Assembly: GCF_000024025.1 (NCBI RefSeq)
Contig: NC_013131.1
Span: 1 to 64,000, forward strand
Reading direction: 5' to 3'
Length of the DNA: 64,000 nt
Source of the DNA: Catenulispora acidiphila DSM 44928
GTDB taxonomy: Bacteria > Actinomycetota > Actinomycetes > Streptomycetales > Catenulisporaceae
A program made the position numbers and the translations under genes. Below are positions 40,430-48,119 of this stretch, in pieces. Position 1 is the first letter of the stretch. Every line of letters starts with the position of its first letter. Under the pieces are notes generated by a model that ran no database searches, was not told the DNA's origin, and was given only the letters and a program-made list of their open reading frames with translations.

Positions 40430-42532
40430 ATGTCCGGAACCTACCCCGGTGCGGAACAGCCGCGGCGGCTCGGCGGCAGGTACGAGCTGGGCGCGGTGCT
40501 GGGCCGAGGCGGGATGGCCGAGGTCTTCATGGCCCGCGACACCCGGCTGGGCCGCACGGTCGCGGTCAAGACCCTGCGGGCCGACCTGTCCCGGGACCCC
40601 ACGTTCCAGGCACGGTTCCGCCGCGAGGCGCAGTCCGCGGCCTCGCTCAACCACCCGGCGATCGTGGCGATCTACGACACCGGCGAGGACTTCGAGAACG
40701 GCGTCTCGGTCCCCTACATCGTGATGGAGTACGCCGACGGCTCCACGCTGCGCGACCTGCTGCACTCCGGCCGCCGGCTGCTGCCCGAGCGGGCCCTGGA
40801 GATCACCGCCGGCGTGCTGCAGGCTCTGGACTACTCCCACCGCAACGGCATCATCCACCGCGACATCAAGCCCGCGAACATCATGCTGACCCGGTCCGGC
40901 ACCGTGAAGGTGATGGACTTCGGCATCGCCCGCGCCATGGCCGACAACGGCATGACGATGACGCAGACCGCCGCGGTCATCGGCACCGCGCAGTACCTGT
41001 CGCCGGAGCAGGCCAAGGGCGAGACCGTCGACGCCCGCAGCGACCTGTACTCCACCGGCTGCCTGATGTTCGAGCTGCTCACCGGCCGCCCGCCCTTCGT
41101 CGGCGACTCCCCAGTCGCCGTGGCCTACCAGCACGTGCGCGAGGAGCCGCAGCCGCCGTCCTCCTACGACCCCGAGGTCAGCCCGGCGATCGACGCGGTG
41201 GTGCTCAAGTCGCTGGCCAAGACCGCCGACGCGCGCTACCAGTCGGCGACCGAGATGCGCGCCGACATCGAGCGGGTGCTCGACGGGCGCCCGACCGAGG
41301 CGCAAACCGCGGTGCTGGGCGCGGCGAACATGCCGACCCAGCGGCTGGACCCGCGCCAGGTGGGCGCCGCGGCCGCGGTCGGCCAGACCCGGGCGATGCC
41401 CGCGGTCGACACGCCGACCGGCTACCAGAGCCCCGCGCCGCGCTACGAGGAGGGCCTGGACGGACCCGGCGGCCGCCCGCCGGGTCCGCCGCGCCGCGCC
41501 GAGCCGCGCAGAGCCCCCGAGCCGGAGAAGAGCGGCCGGACCGGCTACATCATCTTGGCCATCGCCGGCATCGCCGCGGTGATCGCCGCGATCCTGCTGG
41601 CCAAGTCGCTGCTGAAGTCCGGCGGCAACGCCAGCTCCAAGGCGGCGCCGGACTTCGGCATCGGGGTGAAGACCTTCCCGCAGGCGCAGCAGATGCTGGC
41701 GCAGCCGGATTACACGGGGTTCAGCCTTACCGGCAGCGGCAAGGACTGTCCCCCCGGAACCGACGTGCACTCCGGGAACGCCGGGACGATCATCGCCCAG
41801 AGCCCGGCGGCCGGCGCCTACGGGAAGCCGGGACCGATCACCTACTGCCTGTCGCTGGGCCCGCAGAACGGCAAGGTACCGCCGAAGGCCACCCTCAACG
41901 GAATGAACCAGGACCAGCTCAAGGCCTATCTGGGCGGCGCCCACTTCGACCTCGCCAACCCGCTGATCACCTCGCAGCCCGATCCCAAGGTCCTGGCGGG
42001 CAACATCATCGACGTGATCGACGCGGGCAACAACAACGCGGTGCTCGACGGCCAGCAGGTTCCCGACGTGAGCAAGGTTCAGATCGGCTGGATCGTCTCG
42101 GCCGGCCCGTCGAAGATCCCGCTCAGCACCCAGGGCTACATCGGCCAGCCGTACAACAGCGTCGTCTCGCAGATCCAGGGGCTGGGCTTCACCAACGTCA
42201 AGCCGGTGGTCGACAATCCGGGCGGCAACCTGCCGGCCGGCAGCGTGACCCGCATCAGCCCCGGAGACAACTCCTACACCGCCGACACGCCGATCGTGGT
42301 CTACTACGCGCCGCAGCCGGTGGCGCCGACCACGCCGACCAGCTCGCAGTCGCAGGGCTGCGACCCGAACCAGGATCCGACCTGTCAGCAGAACCCCACG
42401 TCGACGGCGTCCGGACCGGGCAACGGCCAGACCTCGTCGAACCCGATGCTGTGCGTCGTGGACCCGAACGCGCCGGGGTGCCCGAACGCTCCGACGACGT
42501 CCAAGAAGGGCGGGGGCGGCGGCGGCAACTAA
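40430..42532 (+). CDS. pknB: PknB-like Ser/Thr protein kinase with PASTA repeats
   Basis: The 700-residue transmembrane kinase phosphorylates cell-wall and division proteins. The kinase domain shows LGRGGMAEVF, VAVKTLRADL, HRDIKPANIML, DFGIARAMAD and a TMTQTAAVIGTAQYLSPEQ activation loop with two Thr. A transmembrane helix (about 370-392, IILAIAGIAAVIAAILLAKS) precedes an extracellular part with about three to four diverged PASTA-like repeats and a Ser/Asn/Gly tail. ATG 40430 has GGAG at 40419-40422; another ATG lies at 40412. As in Streptomyces, it is the only kinase of the cluster; no pknA is present. Confidence 0.92.
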   Translation: MSGTYPGAEQPRRLGGRYELGAVLGRGGMAEVFMARDTRLGRTVAVKTLRADLSRDPTFQARFRREAQSAASLNHPAIVAIYDTGEDFENGVSVPYIVMEYADGSTLRDLLHSGRRLLPERALEITAGVLQALDYSHRNGIIHRDIKPANIMLTRSGTVKVMDFGIARAMADNGMTMTQTAAVIGTAQYLSPEQAKGETVDARSDLYSTGCLMFELLTGRPPFVGDSPVAVAYQHVREEPQPPSSYDPEVSPAIDAVVLKSLAKTADARYQSATEMRADIERVLDGRPTEAQTAVLGAANMPTQRLDPRQVGAAAAVGQTRAMPAVDTPTGYQSPAPRYEEGLDGPGGRPPGPPRRAEPRRAPEPEKSGRTGYIILAIAGIAAVIAAILLAKSLLKSGGNASSKAAPDFGIGVKTFPQAQQMLAQPDYTGFSLTGSGKDCPPGTDVHSGNAGTIIAQSPAAGAYGKPGPITYCLSLGPQNGKVPPKATLNGMNQDQLKAYLGGAHFDLANPLITSQPDPKVLAGNIIDVIDAGNNNAVLDGQQVPDVSKVQIGWIVSAGPSKIPLSTQGYIGQPYNSVVSQIQGLGFTNVKPVVDNPGGNLPAGSVTRISPGDNSYTADTPIVVYYAPQPVAPTTPTSSQSQGCDPNQDPTCQQNPTSTASGPGNGQTSSNPMLCVVDPNAPGCPNAPTTSKKGGGGGGN

Positions 42533-42549
42533 GCGTCGCGCTATAAGCG

Positions 42550-42581
42550 AAGCCCTGTACGGAAAACTCCGTACAGGGCTT
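42550..42581. terminator. Bidirectional terminator between pknB and trpG
   Basis: Perfect 13-bp arms (42550-42562 and 42569-42581) surround the loop AAAACT. It lies between convergent genes. Confidence 0.92.
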
Positions 42582-42620
42582 GCTTATGTCTCAGTGTGTT
42601 TCAGCGCGTCTCAGTCTGTC

Positions 42621-43256
42621 TCAATTGGCTGCGCTTAGAACCACCGGAGCGAGTCCGGCGGACCGCTCGACCGCTCCGGCATCGCCGCACACCGTCAGCC
42701 AGTTCGCCAGCATCCGGTGGCCGCCCTCCGTGAGGACGGACTCCGGGTGGAACTGCACCGCCTCGACGGGGAGTTCACGGTGGCGGATGCCCATGATGAC
42801 GCCCGAGTCGGTGCGCGCGGTGACCAGGAGGTCCTGGGGCAGCGTCTCGGGCTCTATGGCCAGCGAGTGGTAGCGCGTGGCCGTGAACGGGTCCGGAAGG
42901 CCTTGGAAGACGCCCGCGCCGTCGTGGGTGACCTTGCTGGTCTTGCCGTGCAGCAGTTCCGGGGCCCGGCCGACCACGGCGCCGTGCGCGACGGCGATCG
43001 ACTGCAGGCCCAGACAGACGCCGAAGACCGGGATCCGGTGCTGCTCGGCGTAGCCGGTCATCGCCACGCAGACGCCGGCTTCCTCGGGCGTTCCGGGTCC
43101 GGGCGAGAGCAGGACGCCGTCGTAGTCGTGCGCCGCCTCGACGCCGATCGCGTCGTTGCGCACCACCTCGCACTCCGCGCCGAGCTGGTACAGGTACTGG
43201 ACGAGGTTGTAGACGAAGCTGTCGTAGTTGTCGACGACGAGGATCCGCGCTGCCAT
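42621..43256 (-). CDS. trpG: Glutamine amidotransferase, anthranilate/aminodeoxychorismate synthase component II
   Basis: The 211-residue class I amidotransferase has the oxyanion motif LLSPGPGTPEEAG, nucleophile Cys in VFGVCLGLQSIAV and catalytic His-Glu in VQFHPESVLT. It supplies ammonia to chorismate-using enzymes for tryptophan or folate; the two functions cannot be separated by sequence. Mycobacteria also place this gene (trpG) next to pknB. Confidence 0.92.
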   Translation of the reverse strand: MAARILVVDNYDSFVYNLVQYLYQLGAECEVVRNDAIGVEAAHDYDGVLLSPGPGTPEEAGVCVAMTGYAEQHRIPVFGVCLGLQSIAVAHGAVVGRAPELLHGKTSKVTHDGAGVFQGLPDPFTATRYHSLAIEPETLPQDLLVTARTDSGVIMGIRHRELPVEAVQFHPESVLTEGGHRMLANWLTVCGDAGAVERSAGLAPVVLSAAN

Positions 43257-43285
43257 GCCGTGAGCCTACCGGCCGCGGAGAGACG

Positions 43286-43444
43286 CTATTGCGACACCGT
43301 GTTGCCGCTGAACGGCATCAACGGCTCGATCCACGGGAAGACCCAGCCGAACAGGAGCACCACGATCAGGGCGGCGATGGCCAGAGCGATGAGGATCTTC
43401 ACGGAGACGGGCCCTGGAAGGTGCCGCCACACAAATGCGTACAT
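43286..43444 (-). CDS. Small single-pass membrane protein, 52 residues
   Basis: This short gene reads MYAFVWRHLPGPVSVKIL, then one hydrophobic helix (IALAIAAL through FGWVFPW), and ends PFSGNTVSQ. Similar MYxFVWRxLPGP proteins occur between the amidotransferase and sortase genes of streptomycetes. AGGAG lies about 7 nt before the ATG. Function is unknown; synteny suggests a role in the division or growth neighbourhood. Confidence 0.82.
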   Translation of the reverse strand: MYAFVWRHLPGPVSVKILIALAIAALIVVLLFGWVFPWIEPLMPFSGNTVSQ

Positions 43445-43505
43445 CGCCTGCTCCTGTTCTCTACAGACTTCTCTATAGAGGTCTCTATGAGGTTTTACCA
43501 GAGTC

Positions 43506-44222
43506 CTATTGGAACTTGGGGGCGTTCACGGTCATCGCCGGCGGCTCGCCGGCCGAGCGTGGCTGCTGGGCGATCAGCTCGCCGGTGACGATCATGCGCT
43601 GGGTGGAGGCCCACCACGGGTTGCAGGTCGTCAGCGTGATGAGCTTGCGCGAGGGCGTCGCGCCGGGGTGGTCCGGGACCGGGGCGACGACGCCGAGGTC
43701 GGTCGGGTCGACGATGAACGGGTCGCGGTCTTCGCGGTAGGTGTACCAGCTGTCGGCGGTCTCCACGACGATGAGGTCGCCGTCGCGCATCTCGTCGAGG
43801 TAGCGGAACGGCTCTCCGTGCGTCTTGCGGTGCCCGGCGACGGCGAAGTTGCCGGTGCGGCCGGGCATCGCGGAGTCCTTGTAGTGGCCGACTCCGCGTC
43901 CCAAGAGGTCGAGCGTGGTGCCCTGTAGGACCGGGATCGACTTGTCGCCCAAGCGCGGGATGTGCAGGATCGCGAACGCCGCGCCGGCCGTGCCGTGGCT
44001 GTCGGCGGTGTCGAACGCGTTGGCAGCCCGCGGGGCGGCGGCCCGGGCGACCGGCGCGTCCCACAGCTTGTGTAGGTCGGAGACCTCGGACTTCATCGCC
44101 TCGTCGGCGACCACGTTGGTGTAGAAGAGCTGGTAGGCGCAGAACAGGAAGAGCACCAGGCCGAGCGTGATCAGGATCTCCCCGACGGATCGGATCGCTG
44201 TTCGCGCGCTTTCAGCCCACAT
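43506..44222 (-). CDS. Class E sortase
   Basis: The 238-residue transpeptidase anchors surface proteins to the cell wall. It has an N-terminal membrane helix (ILITLGLVLFLFCAYQLF), the catalytic His in FAVAGHRKTHGEP, the Cys in LITLTTCNPWW and the Arg in STQRMIVTGEL. Class E sortases are typical of high-GC Gram-positives and recognise LAxTG signals. No LAxTG substrate gene was seen nearby. Confidence 0.92.
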   Translation of the reverse strand: MWAESARTAIRSVGEILITLGLVLFLFCAYQLFYTNVVADEAMKSEVSDLHKLWDAPVARAAAPRAANAFDTADSHGTAGAAFAILHIPRLGDKSIPVLQGTTLDLLGRGVGHYKDSAMPGRTGNFAVAGHRKTHGEPFRYLDEMRDGDLIVVETADSWYTYREDRDPFIVDPTDLGVVAPVPDHPGATPSRKLITLTTCNPWWASTQRMIVTGELIAQQPRSAGEPPAMTVNAPKFQ

Positions 44223-44240
44223 TCCGCCAGTTTGTCGGGT

Positions 44241-45053
44241 TCACGGCGCCACAGAGGCGAACGACACGTCGAGCGGTCCGGTGTAGCCCGGGAGCGTCAC
44301 TCGATCGCGTGCCTTCACGTCCCACCCGAGCCCGTACGCGCTGACGTATTCCAGATAGGTCTGCACCGCCGGGGCGGCCAGCAGCGAGGAGCGCAGTTTC
44401 GCCGTGTCGCCGACCGCGGTGATCACATACGGCGGGGAGTAGACCCGGCCCTGCAACAGCAGGGTGTTCCCGACGCAGCGGACCGCCGAGGTGGGCGCCA
44501 GGCGCTGGTCCATCAGCTGGATCCCGGTCGCGCCGCCGGCCCACAGCGCGTTCACCACGGCCTGCACGTCCTGCTGGTGGATGATCAGCCAGTCCGGCTG
44601 CGCCGTCGGCGCCCCGGCGGCCGGCTGGGCGTTCGGCGGCGCGTCGTTGAGGGTCACGGCCAGCGCCGAGCCGCTGACCGGGGTCAGGGCCACCGGCGCG
44701 GCCAGCGCGTCGACCTGGTCCTGGACCGCCTTGACCCGGGCGTCGGCGCTCTGCCCGCGGGTCAGCGCGTCCTGGTCCGCGCGCTGCCCGGCCACCTGCT
44801 CGGTAAGCTGCTGGTTGTGGGTGTTCTGGGCCCGGATCACGTCGGAGAGCTGGGCACCCCGGTCCGGACGGATGTCGCCTTGCCCGTCGGCGGTGTCCCG
44901 GGCCGTCAGGAACAGCGCTCCGGCGAGGGCGAACACCAGGACCACCCCGGTGTGCCAGGCCACCCGCGACCGCGGTCGGGGGGCGGGCCCGCCGGCCGGC
45001 TCCGGGCCGTCCGCCGATTCGGGTTCGTCCAGCTGATCGCGCCCTGACGCCAT
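44241..45053 (-). CDS. DUF881 family membrane protein
   Basis: The 270-residue protein has a charged Pro-rich cytoplasmic N-terminus, one transmembrane helix (TGVVLVFALAGALFLTA), a coiled coil (QNTHNQQLTEQVAGQRADQD) and the extracellular DUF881 domain (LAVTLNDAPPNA, DVQAVVNALWAGGATGIQLM, SPPYVITAVGD). DUF881 genes flank crgA in mycobacteria and streptomycetes, and function is unknown. ATG 45053 was chosen; an in-frame ATG at 45089 would add 12 residues. It is 18 nt from the sortase gene, in an operon. Confidence 0.85.
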   Translation of the reverse strand: MASGRDQLDEPESADGPEPAGGPAPRPRSRVAWHTGVVLVFALAGALFLTARDTADGQGDIRPDRGAQLSDVIRAQNTHNQQLTEQVAGQRADQDALTRGQSADARVKAVQDQVDALAAPVALTPVSGSALAVTLNDAPPNAQPAAGAPTAQPDWLIIHQQDVQAVVNALWAGGATGIQLMDQRLAPTSAVRCVGNTLLLQGRVYSPPYVITAVGDTAKLRSSLLAAPAVQTYLEYVSAYGLGWDVKARDRVTLPGYTGPLDVSFASVAP

Positions 45054-45131
45054 GGCGGATACGCTATCGGACGCACCCTGTCGCATGCCCGATCGAGGCC
45101 GCACAGCAGCCGAGCAATCCAGGAGTGAACC

Positions 45132-45386
45132 GTGCCCGAGTCCAAGGTCCGCAAGAAGGCCGCGTACACCCCGCCGCCGGACAAGAAGCAGCCGATCAAG
45201 CTGGACACCGGGAACCGGGTGGTGCTGCCGCTGATGGTCGGGTGCTTCGTGCTCGGCCTGTTGTGGATAGTGATCTACTACCTGTCGAACATGACGTACC
45301 CGGTGTCGGCGCTGCACGGCTGGAACATGGCCGTCGGCTTCGGTCTGATCATCACCGGCTTCATCGCCTCGATGCGGTGGAAGTAG
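45132..45386 (+). CDS. crgA: Cell division protein CrgA
   Basis: The 84-residue protein has two membrane helices (VVLPLMVGCFVLGLLWIVIYY and MAVGFGLIITGFIASM) and a basic N-terminus, matching CrgA, which coordinates septum assembly with FtsZ, FtsQ and PBPs. The GTG at 45132 is preceded by AGGAG about 8 nt upstream. It is divergent from the DUF881 gene. Confidence 0.94.
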   Translation: MPESKVRKKAAYTPPPDKKQPIKLDTGNRVVLPLMVGCFVLGLLWIVIYYLSNMTYPVSALHGWNMAVGFGLIITGFIASMRWK

Positions 45387-45443
45387 CGGCGCGTCATCGC
45401 CTCCCGGCTCGTCACCGACTGTGTCCGAGCGCTGCCTAACACA

Positions 45444-45495
45444 ACATCCACAGGCTTATCCCCAGTGTGGATAAGTGCCTCAGGCCTGTGGATAA
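45444..45495. promoter_or_regulatory. DnaA-box cluster outside oriC
   Basis: Two perfect minus-strand TTATCCACA boxes lie at 45466-45474 and 45487-45495. A one-mismatch plus-strand box TTATCCCCA is at 45456-45464, and a two-mismatch site is at 45444-45452. Four sites fall within 52 bp. The last box overlaps the final codons of the rhomboid gene. No gene starts here, so promoter control is unlikely. Confidence 0.8.
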
Positions 45496-46556
45496 CTTGT
45501 CGGAACGTCGGTGACGACCCTGGTCGGGCCGGGTGAGTACACGGCGCCGTCGACGGTGCGCGTCCGGTTCGCCGGGTCGTTCAGGTGGGCGGTGTGCACG
45601 GCCGTGCCGCCGATCGCCAGGGCCAGGACCAGCGCCATCGTGCCGAAGCCGAGCCAGTTGAGCAGCCGTACCTGCTGCTCGCGTGGCGCCCTGGCCTTGC
45701 CGAGCGCGCCGATGAGCTCCGGGGCGAAGGCGTAGACCGCGCCGATCAGCGCCCCGGCCACCACGCCGCCGACATGGTCGCGCCAGTCGATGTTGGTGTT
45801 CTGCAGCGGGATCACGATGTTGATCACCAGCACCACGGCGATCATCCCGGGGTCCAGGATCTTGCGCCGCAGCCCGATCACCACCAGGCAGCCGAAGACC
45901 GCCGAGATGGCGCCCGAGGCGCCCAGGCTCGCCGGGCTCAGCGGGGTCATGAACCAGTAGGACGTGACCGCCCCGGCCAGGCCGCCGATCAGGTAGACCA
46001 GCACGAACCGCAGCCGGCCGAGCATCGCCTCCAGCATCGGGCCGATGAAGAACAGCGAGATCATGTTCGAGGCGATGTGGATCAGGTTCGCGTGCAGGAA
46101 CATCGAGGTGACCAGGCGGTACCACTCGCCGTTGGCCACGCCTATCGGCTGGCCGTCGACCCAGGTGCCCTTGGCGATCAGCTCCAGCCGCATGTCCAGG
46201 GTGTTCACCTGGAACACCCCGCCGCCGGCCGCGCCGACCTGCGAGGTGCCGACGATGTGCTGCAGGCCGAACATCACGAAGTTCAGCGCGATCAGGCTGT
46301 AGGTGACGACCGGGACCACCCGGGGGCGCAGCACCGCCCCGAACGGGGACCGCGCCTTGCGCACCTCCTGGTTGCCGCCGCGCACGCACTCCGGGCACTG
46401 GAACCCGACCGAGGCCGGGACCATGCACTCCGGGCAGATCCGGCGATCGCAGCGGGTGCAGCGGATCTGCGCCTCGCGGCCCGGATGCCGGTAGCACGCC
46501 GGGAGTTCGGTGGCTGGCACGGAGGGGCTGCCTGGGCTGCCTGGCGGCATCGTCAC
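45480..46556 (-). CDS. Rhomboid-family intramembrane serine protease
   Basis: This 358-residue protease has an N-terminal zinc-finger-like cysteine region (IRCTRCDRRICPECM, FQCPEC) and about seven membrane helices. The catalytic Ser is in LGASGAISAVFG and the His in WRDHVGGVVAGALIG; the conserved WYRLVTSMFLHANLIHIASN loop is present. Substrates are unknown. GTG 46556 is supported by AGAAGGA 5 nt upstream; an ATG lies two codons later. The 3' end overlaps a DnaA box. Confidence 0.9.
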   Translation of the reverse strand: MTMPPGSPGSPSVPATELPACYRHPGREAQIRCTRCDRRICPECMVPASVGFQCPECVRGGNQEVRKARSPFGAVLRPRVVPVVTYSLIALNFVMFGLQHIVGTSQVGAAGGGVFQVNTLDMRLELIAKGTWVDGQPIGVANGEWYRLVTSMFLHANLIHIASNMISLFFIGPMLEAMLGRLRFVLVYLIGGLAGAVTSYWFMTPLSPASLGASGAISAVFGCLVVIGLRRKILDPGMIAVVLVINIVIPLQNTNIDWRDHVGGVVAGALIGAVYAFAPELIGALGKARAPREQQVRLLNWLGFGTMALVLALAIGGTAVHTAHLNDPANRTRTVDGAVYSPGPTRVVTDVPTSYPQA

Positions 46557-46618
46557 GGTGGTCCTTCTGCTACAGGTCCGGTTTCGATCGGCCGGTTCGA
46601 ATGTAGAGGAAACGAACA

Positions 46619-46649
46619 CGCGGGGCACGGAGTTTCCTCCGGCCCCGCG
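46619..46649 (-). terminator. Cyclophilin gene terminator
   Basis: A 13-bp stem with one bulged A (arms 46619-46632 and 46637-46649, 4-nt loop) lies just beyond the minus-strand cyclophilin stop. Confidence 0.7.
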
Positions 46650-46659
46650 CTCACCGCTT

Positions 46660-47241
46660 TCAGCCCTCGCGGCGCTCGATGGAGATCTTCTCGATCACGA
46701 CGTCGTTCACCGGCCGGTCCTGCGCACCGGTCCGCACTCCCGCGATCTCGTCCACGACCTTGCGGCTGTCGGCGTCCACGACCTCGCCGAAGATCGTGTG
46801 CTTGCCGTTGAGGTGGGTCGGCCGGCGCGGGGTCGGGACGGTGATGAAGAACTGCGAGCCGTTGGTGCCCTTGCCGTTGCGGATCCCGGCGTTGGCCATG
46901 GCCAGCAGGTAGTCGCGGTCGTTGAAGGTCTGGTCGGGGTGCGGCTCGTCGTCGAAGACGTAGCCCGGGCCGCCGAAGCCCTGGCCCAGCGGGTCGCCGC
47001 CCTGGATCATGAACTGCGGGATGATCCGGTGGAAGATCGTGCCGTCGTACAGCGGCGTGGTTGACGTCACGTTGGTCTCCGGGTGCGTCCACTCCCGGGT
47101 CCCCTCCGCCAGACCCACGAAGTTGGCGACGGTCTTCGGAGCGTAGTCCGGAAGCAGCCGCACCACGATGTCGCCGTGGTTCGTCTTGATGGTGGCGTAC
47201 AGGTTCTCGGCCACAGTCTGTTGCCTTTCGGTTTCTGTCAT
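46660..47241 (-). CDS. ppiA: Cyclophilin-type peptidyl-prolyl cis-trans isomerase
   Basis: The 193-residue cytoplasmic cyclophilin catalyses proline isomerisation. It shows the core FHRIIPQFMIQGGDPLGQGF, the GTNGSQFFIT motif and HLNGKHTIFGEV. Trp of the cyclosporin site is replaced by His (THLNGKH), as in many bacterial members. The ATG at 47241 is 10 nt after GGAG. The corresponding gene (ppiA) lies at the same place near the mycobacterial origin. Confidence 0.93.
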   Translation of the reverse strand: MTETERQQTVAENLYATIKTNHGDIVVRLLPDYAPKTVANFVGLAEGTREWTHPETNVTSTTPLYDGTIFHRIIPQFMIQGGDPLGQGFGGPGYVFDDEPHPDQTFNDRDYLLAMANAGIRNGKGTNGSQFFITVPTPRRPTHLNGKHTIFGEVVDADSRKVVDEIAGVRTGAQDRPVNDVVIEKISIERREG

Positions 47242-47436
47242 ATGGACGCTCTCCATCCTCGCACGGAAGCACGCGCACTCTCTGAGTAGCCCCAATGGCC
47301 CTGCGTGAGGTTGTCCGCCGAAGCCGCCGGGCAGGCACGAAGGCGAGCCGCTTGCCAGGTCGACCCTGCTTCCGGCGGCGCTGCCCGGCGGGGCCGCCGG
47401 GCAGCGGCGAACACGATGTGAGGAGAGGCGAGGACG

Positions 47437-48078
47437 ATGAGGATGCCGTTCAGTCACGACGAGCCGGCCAGCCGTGTGGAGCGCGTGCGCTGCGCCGTCC
47501 GCGACCGGACGTCCGGCGCCGCCCACACGGTCTCCGGCGCCGCCGGAACCGCCCAATCCGCCGCGGTGACCGCCGCCGGCGTGGCCCAGGGCACCGCCCA
47601 CCAGGTCGCGGACCGCGCCACCGTCGTCGGCCAGCAGGTCGCCGACCGGGCAACCGTGGTCGCCCACCAGGTGGCGGACCGCACCACAGTGGCCGCCGCG
47701 GCCATGGCCGACCGCGCCCGCCCCGTGGCCGCCGAGGCAGCCTCCCGAGGCGGCGCCGCCTGGCAGGTCATCCGCTACGGAGCCCCCCAGCCCTCACCCC
47801 TGGCCCGCATGGCCACCGTGATCCCCCTGGCGACAGTGACCACAGCAGCCCGCCGCAGCCGAGCCCCCCTCGCCCTGATGGCCATCGGCGCGGCCTGCGC
47901 CGTCGGCATCCTCTGGTGGCGCCGCTCCCGCACCGGCCCGGACAGCGTCTGGATCCTCGACTCCGACAGCGACGTCGAACCCGTGGGCCGCTGGCAGGAA
48001 CGCGACAACCGAGCCGACGCCGACGACTCCGGCATGGACACCTCCCGCCGCGACTCCCCCGCCAACCGCTGGCCCTGA
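47437..48078 (+). CDS. DUF5324-like membrane protein with 11-residue repeats
   Basis: The 213-residue protein has an Ala/Val-rich, probably amphipathic helical N-terminal half, one transmembrane segment (about 141-160, ALMAIGAACAVGILWW) and an Asp-rich cytoplasmic tail. Residues 56-99 contain four 11-residue repeats beginning QVADRATVV. The gene resembles the DUF5324 proteins found beside cyclophilin genes in streptomycetes. AGGAGAG precedes the ATG. Function is unknown. Confidence 0.72.
   Translation: MRMPFSHDEPASRVERVRCAVRDRTSGAAHTVSGAAGTAQSAAVTAAGVAQGTAHQVADRATVVGQQVADRATVVAHQVADRTTVAAAAMADRARPVAAEAASRGGAAWQVIRYGAPQPSPLARMATVIPLATVTTAARRSRAPLALMAIGAACAVGILWWRRSRTGPDSVWILDSDSDVEPVGRWQERDNRADADDSGMDTSRRDSPANRWP
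47602..47733 (+). repeat. Four 33-bp (11-codon) tandem repeats
   Basis: Units run 47602-47634, 47635-47667, 47668-47700 and 47701-47733, encoding QVADRATVVGQ, QVADRATVVAH, QVADRTTVAAA and AMADRARPVAA. An 11-residue period is typical of long amphipathic or coiled-coil helices. Confidence 0.85.
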
Positions 48079-48119
48079 CCGCCCCACCGACGCACACCCG
48101 CACCGAAAGGGGCCACGGG

